This document shows positions 41,051 to 49,293 of a DNA stretch of 64,000 nucleotides, in pieces (position 1 is the stretch's first letter; each line of letters starts with the position of its first letter). Where the stretch lies: NCBI RefSeq assembly GCF_003696215.1, contig NZ_RFFG01000013.1, forward strand, positions 1-64,000, written 5' to 3'. The position numbers and the translations under genes were made by a program. The notes beneath the pieces were generated by a model, which was given only the letters and a program-made list of their open reading frames with translations, searched no databases and had not been told where the DNA came from. Source of the stretch: Actinomadura harenae. Its GTDB lineage: Bacteria > Actinomycetota > Actinomycetes > Streptosporangiales > Streptosporangiaceae.

Positions 41051-42000
41051 GCGTCCCCCTCGCGCGCGCCGAGGGCGACGCGCGGGTCGATGAACGGGTA
41101 GAGCAGGTCCACGACCAGGTTGACCAGGACGAAGACCGCGACGATGAGCAGCGCGACGGCCTGCACGACGGGGAAGTCCTTGACCGTCACCGACTTCTCC
41201 AGGAACGCGCCGACGCCGTTCAGCGTGAAGACCGCCTCGACCAGGACGGTGCTGATCACCAGCCCGGTGACGATCAGGCCGGCCGTCGTGACGATCGGGC
41301 CGAGCGCGTTGCGGAACACGTGCCGGCGCAGCACCTGCCGCTCGGGGACGCCGCGGCCGCGGGCGACCGTGACGTGCTCCTGGCCGAGCACGTCGAGCAT
41401 CGCGGTCCGGGTGACGCGGGCGAGCATGCCGATCCAGTAGAGGGAGAGCGCGATCGAGGGCAGCACCAGGTGGTAGAGCAGGTCGGCGAAGCCCGTTCCG
41501 CTGCCCTGGTCGGGGAACCAGTGCAGCCTGATGGCGAGGTACGACTGCATGACGACGCCCGCGACGAACGAGGGCGTCCCCAGGGCGAGCGACGTGCCGA
41601 CCAGCACGCCCGAGTCGGCCGCTCCGCCGCGGACCGCGCCGAGCCAGCCCAGCGCGATGCCGAACACCAGCACCAGCACCAGCGACATGCCGATGAGGGT
41701 CACGGTCGTCGGCAGCCGGGACCCGACCAGCCCGAGGACGGAGCTGCGGTACTGGACGGACTCCCCGAAGCGGCCGGTCAGCACGTCGCCGAGCCAGCGG
41801 CCGTACTGCACGAGGAACGGGTCGTCCAGGTGGTACTGGGAGCGGATGGCGGCGAGCAGCTGCGGGCTGGCGCCGCGTCCGCCGAGCAGGAAGGTCTCCG
41901 GACGGCCGGGAGCCAGGTAGACCGCCCCGAAGACCAGGAAGGAGGCGACCGCCAGCGTCCCGGCCAACTCCAGCAGCCGCCTGGCCAGGAATCCGATCAC
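41047..42000 (-). CDS. ABC transporter permease (DppB-like)
   Basis: 317 residues from GTG 42000, in GTGA overlap with the SBP stop. N-terminal helix (IGFLARRLLELAGTLAVASF), LAPGRP..., six helices, and the coupling loop ARGRGVPERQVLRRHVFRNA typical of DppB/NikB. The open frame upstream of 42000 lies inside the SBP gene and is ignored. Confidence 0.88.
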   Translation of the reverse strand: MIGFLARRLLELAGTLAVASFLVFGAVYLAPGRPETFLLGGRGASPQLLAAIRSQYHLDDPFLVQYGRWLGDVLTGRFGESVQYRSSVLGLVGSRLPTTVTLIGMSLVLVLVFGIALGWLGAVRGGAADSGVLVGTSLALGTPSFVAGVVMQSYLAIRLHWFPDQGSGTGFADLLYHLVLPSIALSLYWIGMLARVTRTAMLDVLGQEHVTVARGRGVPERQVLRRHVFRNALGPIVTTAGLIVTGLVISTVLVEAVFTLNGVGAFLEKSVTVKDFPVVQAVALLIVAVFVLVNLVVDLLYPFIDPRVALGAREGDA

Positions 42001-43586
42001 CGGGCCGCGCCCACGTCGGCGGCCCACGGGTAGTACATGAACGCGATGGAGGTCGGCGCGCCGGTGATCCGCTTGTTGAGGAACAGCGACATCGGGTACT
42101 CGGCGACCGGGATCCACAGGTACTGCCGGCTCTCCAGCCGCTGCACCTCCTGGGTGAGCCTCGCCCGCTTCACCGGGTCGTACTCCGTGTCGGCCGCGTC
42201 GACGGCCCGGTCGTAGGCGGGGTCGGAGAAGCCCTGGTAGTTCTCGAACTGCCCGGTCCGGAAGATCCTGTACATGCTCAGCGGATCGGTGACCGACAGG
42301 TAGTAGGTCTCCGGGAACGCGTCGATGCCCTCACGCGCCTTCGGGTCGGAGAACAGCGCGGTGAACGCGTCCGGCGCGACCGTCCTCAGGTCCACCTTGA
42401 GGCCGATCCGGGTACCGGCCGCCTGGACGGCGGTCGCGAGCAGCGACACGTCCGGGCCGATCTGGCTGGTCGCGACGGTGACGGTCCTGCCGACCGCGCC
42501 CGCGTCCTGGACGAGCCTGCGCGCGGCGGCGATGTCGGTCTCCGGGGACGGCAGTCCCGTCCCGCCGTCCACGCCCTGCGGCCAGACGTCCTTGGTGACC
42601 AGCGAACTCGTGGGGACGCCGTTGCCCTGCAGCCCGGCCTTGACGAAGCCCTTGCGGTCGAGCGCCAGGGAGAGGGCCTTGCGGACGCGGACGTCCCCGA
42701 GCGTGCCCTTGAGGTTGGTGACGTTCAGGTTGACGGTCGTGGCGCCGCGGCCGAAGTAGAGGCCGCCGCCGCCCTTCAGCTTCGCGTAGCTGTTGGGGTT
42801 CAGCAGGTAGCCGCCGTCGGTGTCGCCGTTGAGCAGGGCGTTGGTGCGGGCGTTCTCATCGGTGATGATCTTGAAGATCACCTTGCCGGAGCGCGCCCGC
42901 CTGCCCCAGTAGCCGTCGAACCGGTCCACCTCGATCGAGTGCCCCTTGTTCCAGCGCCCCAGCGTGAACGGTCCGGTGCAGTCCACCTTCCCGTCGGGAG
43001 TGCCGAACCTGGTCCCTTCGGACTTCAGGGATCTCGCGCTGGCCACGGTCCCGGCGGACGTCGCCATCCACTGCGGGAACAGGGCGTCGGGGCTCTTCAG
43101 CTTGACCGTGACCTCCAGCGGCCCGCTCTTGGCGATCGAGGCGACGTGCTCGAAGGCCGACACCCAGGTGGAGCCGACCGCCGGGTCCCGATGCCGGTTC
43201 AGGCTGTGGACGACGTCGTCGGCCGTCACCGTCCCGCCGCCGTGGAACCTCACGCCGGGCCGGATCCGGTAGACGAACGTGAGCGGGTCCGGTCTCCGTA
43301 CCTCCTGCGCGAGGCCGGGTTCCAGGGTGAGCTGAGGGGTCCAGCGCATCAGGCTCTCGCAGACGTTGGAGAGGATCTCGTTCTGCGGGTAGTCGAACGC
43401 CGTGGCGTAGTCCAGTCCGGGCGGCTCGGCGTACAGCCCCCAGGAGAACGACGCGATGTCCCCCTTGGCCGAGGGTGTCGACGGTGACAGCGCGAATCCG
43501 GTGCCGCCGCCGGACGACCCGCCGGAGTCGCAGGCGGCCGCCAGCAGGACCAGGGCGAGCGCGCTTGCGCGGAGTGCTCGGGGCAC
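41997..43586 (-). CDS. extracellular solute-binding protein family 5 (lipoprotein)
   Basis: 529 residues from GTG 43586 (AAGGAG 6 bp upstream). Signal with lipobox ASALALVLLAAAC, then SBP_bac_5: LYAEPPGLDYATAFDYPQNE, LEPGLAQEVRRPDPLTFVYR and IRPGVRFHGGGTVTADDVVH. Members bind peptides, nickel chelates, opines or similar. In this operon the ligand may be an arginine/agmatine-containing compound or a nickel complex for the urease; the sequence does not decide. It lies 62 bp after the cytoplasmic deiminase gene. Confidence 0.9.
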   Translation of the reverse strand: MPRALRASALALVLLAAACDSGGSSGGGTGFALSPSTPSAKGDIASFSWGLYAEPPGLDYATAFDYPQNEILSNVCESLMRWTPQLTLEPGLAQEVRRPDPLTFVYRIRPGVRFHGGGTVTADDVVHSLNRHRDPAVGSTWVSAFEHVASIAKSGPLEVTVKLKSPDALFPQWMATSAGTVASARSLKSEGTRFGTPDGKVDCTGPFTLGRWNKGHSIEVDRFDGYWGRRARSGKVIFKIITDENARTNALLNGDTDGGYLLNPNSYAKLKGGGGLYFGRGATTVNLNVTNLKGTLGDVRVRKALSLALDRKGFVKAGLQGNGVPTSSLVTKDVWPQGVDGGTGLPSPETDIAAARRLVQDAGAVGRTVTVATSQIGPDVSLLATAVQAAGTRIGLKVDLRTVAPDAFTALFSDPKAREGIDAFPETYYLSVTDPLSMYRIFRTGQFENYQGFSDPAYDRAVDAADTEYDPVKRARLTQEVQRLESRQYLWIPVAEYPMSLFLNKRITGAPTSIAFMYYPWAADVGAAR

Positions 43587-43648
43587 GCTTTCTCCTTCAT
43601 GTGCGGGCCGGCCTGGGGGCGGCCCGAGGGGGGTCGGCTCGGCGCGGG

Positions 43649-44647
43649 TCACCGGGACGGAAGCTGCTGGGTGATGCAGTGGACTCCGCCGCCCCCGTAC
43701 GCGACGGCGGGAGTCTCGACGCCAACGACCTTGCGGTCGGGCAGCGCCCGGGCGATGACGGCGAGCGCCTGGGCGTCCTGGGGAACTCCGGCGGTCGGCA
43801 CCACGACGCCACCGTTGGCGATGTAGAAGTTCAGGTAGCTGACCTCGGTGGGACGGCCCGCCACGACGGCGCTCCCGCTCTGCGGCAGTTCGACGATCTC
43901 GAACCCGCGGCCCCGGGCGTCGGTGGTGTGCTCGAGGATCGCCCGGTTGGCCCGCATCCGGGCGTGATCGGGGTGGTTCCGATCCTCCGGCACGAACAGG
44001 ACGACCCGGGCGGGACCGACGTAGGCGCACACGCCGTCCACGTGACCGTCCGTCTCGTCGTCCTCGAATCCGCCGTACGGCAGCCAGACGACCTTCTCGG
44101 CCCCCAGCCGGGCGCGCAGTTCGGCCTCGATCTCGGCGCGGCCCATCGCCGGGTTCCGGTTGGGATGCAGCAGGCACTGCTCGGTGGTGATGACGGTCCC
44201 CTCGCCGTCCACCGTGATCGCGCCACCCTCGAGGACCATCGAGGACGGGACCCGGTCCACGCGGAGACGATCCAGCAGCAACCGGGACACCCTGTCGTCG
44301 TCGGCCCAGGGGTAGTGCTTCCCACCCCAGGCGTTGAACCGGAAGTCGAGCCCGACCCGTCCCCCGGCGCCGTCCACTGCGAAGATCGGCCCGGAGTCGC
44401 GCAACCACGAGTCGTCGATCGGCAGCTCGACCACCTCGACGCCGGGACCGCACAGTTCGCGGGCCTCGTCCGCCGTCCCAGGCCGGGCGACCATGACCAC
44501 CGGCTCGAACTCGCGGATGGCACGGGCGACCGCCGCGTACTCCCCCTTCACCTGGGCGAAGGCCTCTCCCCACAGGGACTCGCGCGTCGGCCACGCCATC
44601 AGGCACGCCTCGTGCTCCCCGAACTCCGCCGGCATCCGCATGCCCAT
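43649..44647 (-). CDS. agmatine deiminase, cytoplasmic
   Basis: 332 residues from ATG 44647 (AGGAAGG 6 bp upstream). No signal peptide. Agmatine deiminase/PAD_porph fold: MPAEFGEHEACLMAWPTRES, DDSWLRDSGPIFAV, FRFNAWGGKHYPW, VLEGGAITVDG, DETDGHVDGVCAYV (His), and the active Cys in GGGGVHCITQQLPS. Converts agmatine to N-carbamoylputrescine and ammonia. First gene of the operon. Two operators lie 12-59 bp upstream, one touching its ribosome binding site. Paralogous to the exported protein at 32851. Confidence 0.9.
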   Translation of the reverse strand: MGMRMPAEFGEHEACLMAWPTRESLWGEAFAQVKGEYAAVARAIREFEPVVMVARPGTADEARELCGPGVEVVELPIDDSWLRDSGPIFAVDGAGGRVGLDFRFNAWGGKHYPWADDDRVSRLLLDRLRVDRVPSSMVLEGGAITVDGEGTVITTEQCLLHPNRNPAMGRAEIEAELRARLGAEKVVWLPYGGFEDDETDGHVDGVCAYVGPARVVLFVPEDRNHPDHARMRANRAILEHTTDARGRGFEIVELPQSGSAVVAGRPTEVSYLNFYIANGGVVVPTAGVPQDAQALAVIARALPDRKVVGVETPAVAYGGGGVHCITQQLPSR

Positions 44648-44658
44648 CCACGCCCTTC

Positions 44659-44674
44659 CTGAAAATTCACTCAG
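44659..44674. promoter_or_regulatory. regulon operator, copy 3 (operon, proximal)
   Basis: Plus strand CTGAAAATTCACTCAG, i.e. CTGAGTGAATTTTCAG on the minus strand. It overlaps the ribosome binding site of the deiminase gene, so binding here would block expression directly. Confidence 0.75.
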
Positions 44675-44690
44675 GGCGTCATTCTGGATC

Positions 44691-44706
44691 CTGATCGAAT
44701 TTTCAG
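44691..44706. promoter_or_regulatory. regulon operator, copy 2 (operon, distal)
   Basis: CTGATCGAATTTTCAG followed by TCAATA, 32 bp (three helical turns) from copy 3, in the opposite orientation. Both copies lie just upstream of the eight-gene operon. Confidence 0.75.
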
Positions 44707-44789
44707 TCAATACCCGGCGCCGCACCTCGCCCCAGCTGATCGCGGCCGCCGCCAGCGACGAACCCACCTCCACACGGCCCCTACGGGGC

Positions 44790-45617
44790 TCAGCCGCCGA
44801 GGAACTCCCGGGCGCCGCGAAGCCTGGTCCGCAGGTGTTGCCGGGTGAGGGTGCAGTCGAGGCGGATATCGACCGGGCCCGGCAGGCCGACGTCGGCTCG
44901 CCGCCCGGACGGCACCGCAGCAGCATCCAGACCGTCCCGGCGGGCGACCAGCACACCCAGCTCGTGACGGCTCACCGCGTCCGCGCCGGCCACGTGGCAG
45001 ATTCCGCTGCGGCCGGTCGAGGCGAGTTCGAGAAGCGCCGCCGCCAGGTCCCCGACGTGGACCGGGCAGCGCACGTCATCGGTGAACAGCACACCCTGGT
45101 CCCCTGCGACCAGAGCATGCACACGCCGTTCGTGAGAGGAACCACCGTCGCCGATGATCAGCGACGTGCGCGCGATCACCGCGGTCGGGCTGATGGCCCT
45201 GACCGCGGTCTCGGCCGCGGCCTTGGCCGCGCCGTAGGCCGTGGTCGGGTCGGGCGTCGACGTCTCGTCGTACCGGATCGCGCGACCGGAGAACACCGCA
45301 TCGCTGGAAACGTGAACCAGCCGAGCGGCCACCGAAGCAGCAGCAACGGCGACATGCGCGGCACCATCCGCCGTACTCGCCCAGTCGCCCTGACGGAAAG
45401 CAGCGTTGACCACCACGTCCGGCCTGACCGCGGTCACCAGATCAACGACCTGCGTCCGATCCCGAATATCCACGGCATGCCACGCCGCGCCAGCCACACC
45501 GACCGGCCGTGTCCGATACGCCGCGGCCACCTCATGCCCCGCGGCCAGCGACCGCCGGACAACCTCCCTGCCCAGGAACCCACTACCACCAGCGACCAGG
45601 ACCAACACGAACACCAC
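44790..45617 (-). CDS. RmlD-like NAD(P)-dependent reductase
   Basis: 275 residues from GTG 45617 (GAGG upstream; GTG 45614 equally possible). Rossmann start VLVAGGSGFLGREVVRRSL, active-site block VHVSSDAVFSGR and YGAAKAAAE (Tyr/Lys), later CHVAGADAVSRHEL. It resembles dTDP-4-dehydrorhamnose reductases and related extended SDRs. No other sugar-nucleotide gene is near, so the substrate is uncertain. The open frame upstream of 45617 lacks coding character. Confidence 0.8.
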   Translation of the reverse strand: MVFVLVLVAGGSGFLGREVVRRSLAAGHEVAAAYRTRPVGVAGAAWHAVDIRDRTQVVDLVTAVRPDVVVNAAFRQGDWASTADGAAHVAVAAASVAARLVHVSSDAVFSGRAIRYDETSTPDPTTAYGAAKAAAETAVRAISPTAVIARTSLIIGDGGSSHERRVHALVAGDQGVLFTDDVRCPVHVGDLAAALLELASTGRSGICHVAGADAVSRHELGVLVARRDGLDAAAVPSGRRADVGLPGPVDIRLDCTLTRQHLRTRLRGAREFLGG

Positions 45618-45702
45618 GCTACTGCCTCGGCAGGTGCGGGCGGCCGCGGAGTAGCGCCCCACCAGGCCCTTTAGGTCATCGCCATCGTCTGGGCCGTCCG
45701 AG

Positions 45703-47178
45703 TCAGCTGCTCCAGGAGTCGATGAGGTCCTGAGGTGTCCAAAGCAGGCTGCCGGTGAGGTCGAGGTCGACGCTGGTTCCGTTGAGGGAGGCGATGACCG
45801 TGCCGGTCTTGTCACGGTCGAAGCCTGGGACTTCGACCGCCGCATGGCGCAGGGCGGTCAGGTCGTGGTGATCGAAGGGGCCGCCCAGCCATTTGATCGA
45901 TCCGACGAACGAGACGGTGTCGGCGATGGGTTCTCGGTCGGCTCCCACCAGATCGACTTCGGGATCGAAACGCCGGTTCCACCATCCGCCCACGCTCTCC
46001 ACACGCGGCCACGGCAGCCGGTCGTCACCGGCGGCCAGCTCCAGCGACTCCCGGACCAGAGGCCCCACCGCCCGGCCGCGCCATGTCGGCCATCGGCGTT
46101 CGATCAGCCGGAACCCGGCTTCGGGGCGGCCGCGGCGCGCCTGCTCTTGGACCATGCGCAGCACCCCCAGGTAAAGGCGGAGGTTGCTGTCGGCCACCCG
46201 GTAAAGCGCGGGCTTGCCCGGACGGGTGGACAGCGGCTGGTCCACCGCCAGTACCCGCTTCTCCTCCACCAGCCGTCGCAGCAACGGCGACAACGTCCCC
46301 GACGGGACCTCCGCACCGCGACTCCCAGCCGAAGCCGCGATGTCGGCATGCGTGCGCTCCCCCGCTCCCACCGCCTCAATCACCCGTCGGGCGGTGTCGG
46401 GGTTGGGGAACTCGGCAAGCAGCACTGACTCGGGAATGCCGAACACCGCTGCGGCGGGGTCGGCTGCCCCCTCCCGGAGGAACTCCAAAGCGGGTGTCGC
46501 ATGCGGCCAGGTCCGCACGATTCCGGGCAGGCCTCCAGAAACCAGTTGGGCGTCCACCGCGTCGCTCGCGTCCAGGCCCAGGACCCGGCCGATTTCGGCG
46601 ACATTGAGCGGGGCCAGCACCATGTTGTCGGCCCTGCCGAAGAACGGCCGATCGTAGGCTGTCAGCTGTTCCATCATGCGCGGATCGCTGCCCACCAGCA
46701 GCAAGAGAACCGGTCGTGAGGACAGCAGCCGGTCCCACGCCGTCTGCAGCGCACCGTCGAACAGCGCGTCCTGCTCGGCCAACCACGGAACCTCGTCCAT
46801 CACCACGATCGACGGAGTGGTCGGCAGTGCCGCCGCCAACGCACGGAACACCTCCGGCCAGCTCGCTGCCGAGGGTCCTGGGACCAGTGTCGGGTCGGCG
46901 GGGAGGCCGGACTCGCGTAGGTCGCCAAGGAAGGCGCCGACAGCCTGGACCGGTGGGGCTCCCTTGGTCGCCGTGGAGAACACGTACGGCACCCCGGCCC
47001 GGTCGCAGAACTCCCGGACCAGACGTGACTTGCCGACCTGCCGCCGTCCACGCAGCGTCAGGGCGACTCCCGCGCCCGAGGACGCCACCCGTCGCAGCCG
47101 CTTGTCCAGCCGGCCAACTCCGCAGCCCGCCCGATGAACACCCCAGCCCCCGCCTATTGAGATTGCATCTGCCCCCAT
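45703..47178 (-). CDS. AAA-type ATP-binding protein (DUF234-like), N-terminal frameshift likely
   Basis: The body contains Walker A TLRGRRQVGKSRLVREF, Walker B SIVVMDEVPWLAEQ, a winged-helix region (THADIAASAGSRGAEVPSGT) and a C-terminal DUF234-type nuclease-like domain (DPEVDLVGADREPIADTVSF, VGSIKWLGGPFDHHDLTALR). Family members usually begin with a GRAAEL..L block. Here GTG 47141 begins VFIGRAAELA in another frame and shifts into the main frame near 47115, where GGCCGG seems to lack one C. Either the gene is damaged, or translation begins at ATG 47178 with an altered N-terminus, or a base is missing from the assembly. Confidence 0.7.
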   Translation of the reverse strand: MGADAISIGGGWGVHRAGCGVGRLDKRLRRVASSGAGVALTLRGRRQVGKSRLVREFCDRAGVPYVFSTATKGAPPVQAVGAFLGDLRESGLPADPTLVPGPSAASWPEVFRALAAALPTTPSIVVMDEVPWLAEQDALFDGALQTAWDRLLSSRPVLLLLVGSDPRMMEQLTAYDRPFFGRADNMVLAPLNVAEIGRVLGLDASDAVDAQLVSGGLPGIVRTWPHATPALEFLREGAADPAAAVFGIPESVLLAEFPNPDTARRVIEAVGAGERTHADIAASAGSRGAEVPSGTLSPLLRRLVEEKRVLAVDQPLSTRPGKPALYRVADSNLRLYLGVLRMVQEQARRGRPEAGFRLIERRWPTWRGRAVGPLVRESLELAAGDDRLPWPRVESVGGWWNRRFDPEVDLVGADREPIADTVSFVGSIKWLGGPFDHHDLTALRHAAVEVPGFDRDKTGTVIASLNGTSVDLDLTGSLLWTPQDLIDSWSS

Positions 47179-47298
47179 AGACCTTCCGGGTCCCGCATGC
47201 AGGGTCCATGTCTCCGGGGGAACGGTAGCCCTTCCTCGTCGGAAGCCGTCATGCAAGTGCGATTTGCGGGGCCATCGACATGGTCACCGGGCTTCTGG

Positions 47299-48162
47299 TC
47301 ACTGCCGGGAGAACTGTTCGGCGTGGTCGGCTGCCCACTGGTGGAAGGTCCGCGCCGGAGCGCCCGTCACCGTTTCTATGGTCCGGGTCACGGGTGGTGC
47401 GGGAGCGTCGAGCATCTTGGCGTAGCCGTCGAGCAGGACGTCCACGAAGGAGTCGGGGAAGGACTCGTCGTCCAGTAGCCGCTGCCTGGCCTGTTCGCGG
47501 GACAGTTCCTGCCAGCGCAGCCGCCGGCCCAGGGCCTGGCCGATGATGTGGACCTGCTCGCTCTGGGTCAGCAGTTCGGGGCCGGTCAGCTGGTAGCACG
47601 CCTGGTCGTGCCCGTCCCCGGTCAGCGCGGCCACCGCGACGGCGGCGATATCGGCCTCATGCAGCATCGCCATCCGCACCGCACCGAACGGCCCGGCGAC
47701 CGTGTCACCGTCGCGGATCTGGTCGGCCCACCACAGCGCGTTGGCGGCGAATGTGCTCGGTCTCAGGACGGTCCACGCCAGGCCGGACTGCTGAACGCGG
47801 TGCTCGACCTCGGCGTGCGAACGGCCCACAGGATCGGTGTGCTGGTCAGGGGCGAACCCGTCCTGCACGGCACCGGAGGACAGCAACACCACCCGCTGAG
47901 CGTGTCGCTTGATGACCTCCAGGATCGTCGTCACCGGTCGAGCGTCGTGGAAAGGCCACATGAGGAAGACCGCATCCACACCGTCCAGGCACATCTCCAG
48001 GCCCTCCGGATCCGCGAGGTCGCCACGCACCACCTCGGCTCCCCCAGGAAGGTGGGCCGACTCGGGATCGCGCGTCATCGCCCGCGCCGGGATCCCGCGC
48101 TCCAAGAGCTGTGCGAGGACCTGGCCCCCGACGTTTCCGGTGGCCCCGGTCACAAGAATCAT
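47299..48162 (-). CDS. NmrA-like NAD(P)H-binding protein
   Basis: 287 residues. N-terminal Rossmann motif MILVTGATGNVGGQVLAQLL, then RGDLADPEGLEMCLDGVDAV, HAEVEHRVQQSGLAWTVLRP and LHEADIAAVAVAALTGD. Belongs to the NmrA/atypical SDR group (NAD(P)H:quinone oxidoreductase-like or redox sensor). Divergent from the AsnC-type regulator at 48272. Confidence 0.85.
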   Translation of the reverse strand: MILVTGATGNVGGQVLAQLLERGIPARAMTRDPESAHLPGGAEVVRGDLADPEGLEMCLDGVDAVFLMWPFHDARPVTTILEVIKRHAQRVVLLSSGAVQDGFAPDQHTDPVGRSHAEVEHRVQQSGLAWTVLRPSTFAANALWWADQIRDGDTVAGPFGAVRMAMLHEADIAAVAVAALTGDGHDQACYQLTGPELLTQSEQVHIIGQALGRRLRWQELSREQARQRLLDDESFPDSFVDVLLDGYAKMLDAPAPPVTRTIETVTGAPARTFHQWAADHAEQFSRQ

Positions 48163-48271
48163 CGCTTCTCACTCCTTCATCACTGGCGGCCAAGCCTCAC
48201 TTCGGCAGGCGACGCGGCGCCATCCTGAGGCAGGATTCCGGCGGACTCCTCCATCCGAGTAGCTTCTAGCG

Positions 48272-49222
48272 GTGGATTCCATCGATCGCGGATTGGTACA
48301 TGCCCTTCAACTGGACGGCAGGGCTCCGTTCAGCCAGATCGCCGAGGTACTGGGGGCGTCCGAGCAGACGGTCGCCCGCCGCTACCGCAAGCTGCGGTCG
48401 ACTGGGGCGATCCGTGTGGTGGGCGGCGTCGACGGTGCGCGGCTCGGCTACACCTCATGGACCATCCGGCTGCGGACGACCCCGGACGCGTCGAACGCGC
48501 TGGGCGCCGCCCTGGCCCGCAGGCCCGACACCTTCTACGTCCACCTGCTCTCCGGAGGCACCGAGATCTCCTGTTTCACTCAGGCCCGCCTGGGGGACGG
48601 CGAGGCATCGCTCCTGGACAAGCTGCCACGGACGAGCAAGGTGATGGCGATGAGCGCACACTCGCTCCTGCGGGGCTTCGCCCTCCCCAGCGGGTGGCCA
48701 GGCCTCGCCGCTCTGGACGAAGAACACGCCGCGCGACTCCGGTACACGGCGGCCCCGGAAAGCCAGGTCGCCGTCGACACCACCGATCACGCCCTGCTGG
48801 AGGCATTGGCGGCCGACGGCCGCACCAGCCACGCCGACCTGGCCACCGCTACAGGCTGGTCGGAGTCGACGGTCCGGCGACGGCTGGATCGCCTTCGCCG
48901 GACGGGCGCACTGCTGATCCAGCTCGAGTTCGACCCGCGCGTCCTGGGGTACCGGGCGCAGGCCAGACTCTGGATGTCGGTACGCCCCTCGGGACTGGTA
49001 GCGGTCGCCGAAACCATGGCCACCCATCCGGAGGTTTCCTTCGTCGGCGTCACCACCGGCCCGGCCAACCTCGTAGCCGAGGTGATCTGCCGGGACAACA
49101 CCCACCTCTACCAGTACCTCACCGGACAGGTGAGTGCTCTGGACGCCATCGAATCGCTGGAGAGCGGCCCAGTCATGCGCACCCTCAAGCGGACCGGCAC
49201 CATCCTGCCGTCGACCAACTGA
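48272..49222 (+). CDS. Lrp/AsnC-family regulator with two HTH domains
   Basis: 316 residues starting at GTG 48272. A duplicated AsnC unit. First HTH IDRGLVHALQLDGRAPFSQI then AEVLGASEQTVARRYRKL; second HTH ALLEALAADGRTSHADLATA then TGWSESTVRRRLDRL at about 175. Each is followed by a RAM-like ligand segment. Such tandem AsnC proteins are common in actinomycetes. Probably controls the divergent NmrA-like gene. Confidence 0.85.
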   Translation: MDSIDRGLVHALQLDGRAPFSQIAEVLGASEQTVARRYRKLRSTGAIRVVGGVDGARLGYTSWTIRLRTTPDASNALGAALARRPDTFYVHLLSGGTEISCFTQARLGDGEASLLDKLPRTSKVMAMSAHSLLRGFALPSGWPGLAALDEEHAARLRYTAAPESQVAVDTTDHALLEALAADGRTSHADLATATGWSESTVRRRLDRLRRTGALLIQLEFDPRVLGYRAQARLWMSVRPSGLVAVAETMATHPEVSFVGVTTGPANLVAEVICRDNTHLYQYLTGQVSALDAIESLESGPVMRTLKRTGTILPSTN

Positions 49223-49293
49223 ACCACCGGGCCGAGAGCCGCCACAGAACACGCCACCTGCACCGGTGAGGGGCCGGCCTACCGCTCGATCGG

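Noticed and set aside
41997..44651. 884-codon minus-strand frame that looks like a giant fused protein
   Set aside because: The first 350 codons are the shadow of the agmatine deiminase gene in another frame; the solute-binding protein has its own GTG, ribosome binding site and lipoprotein signal at 43586.
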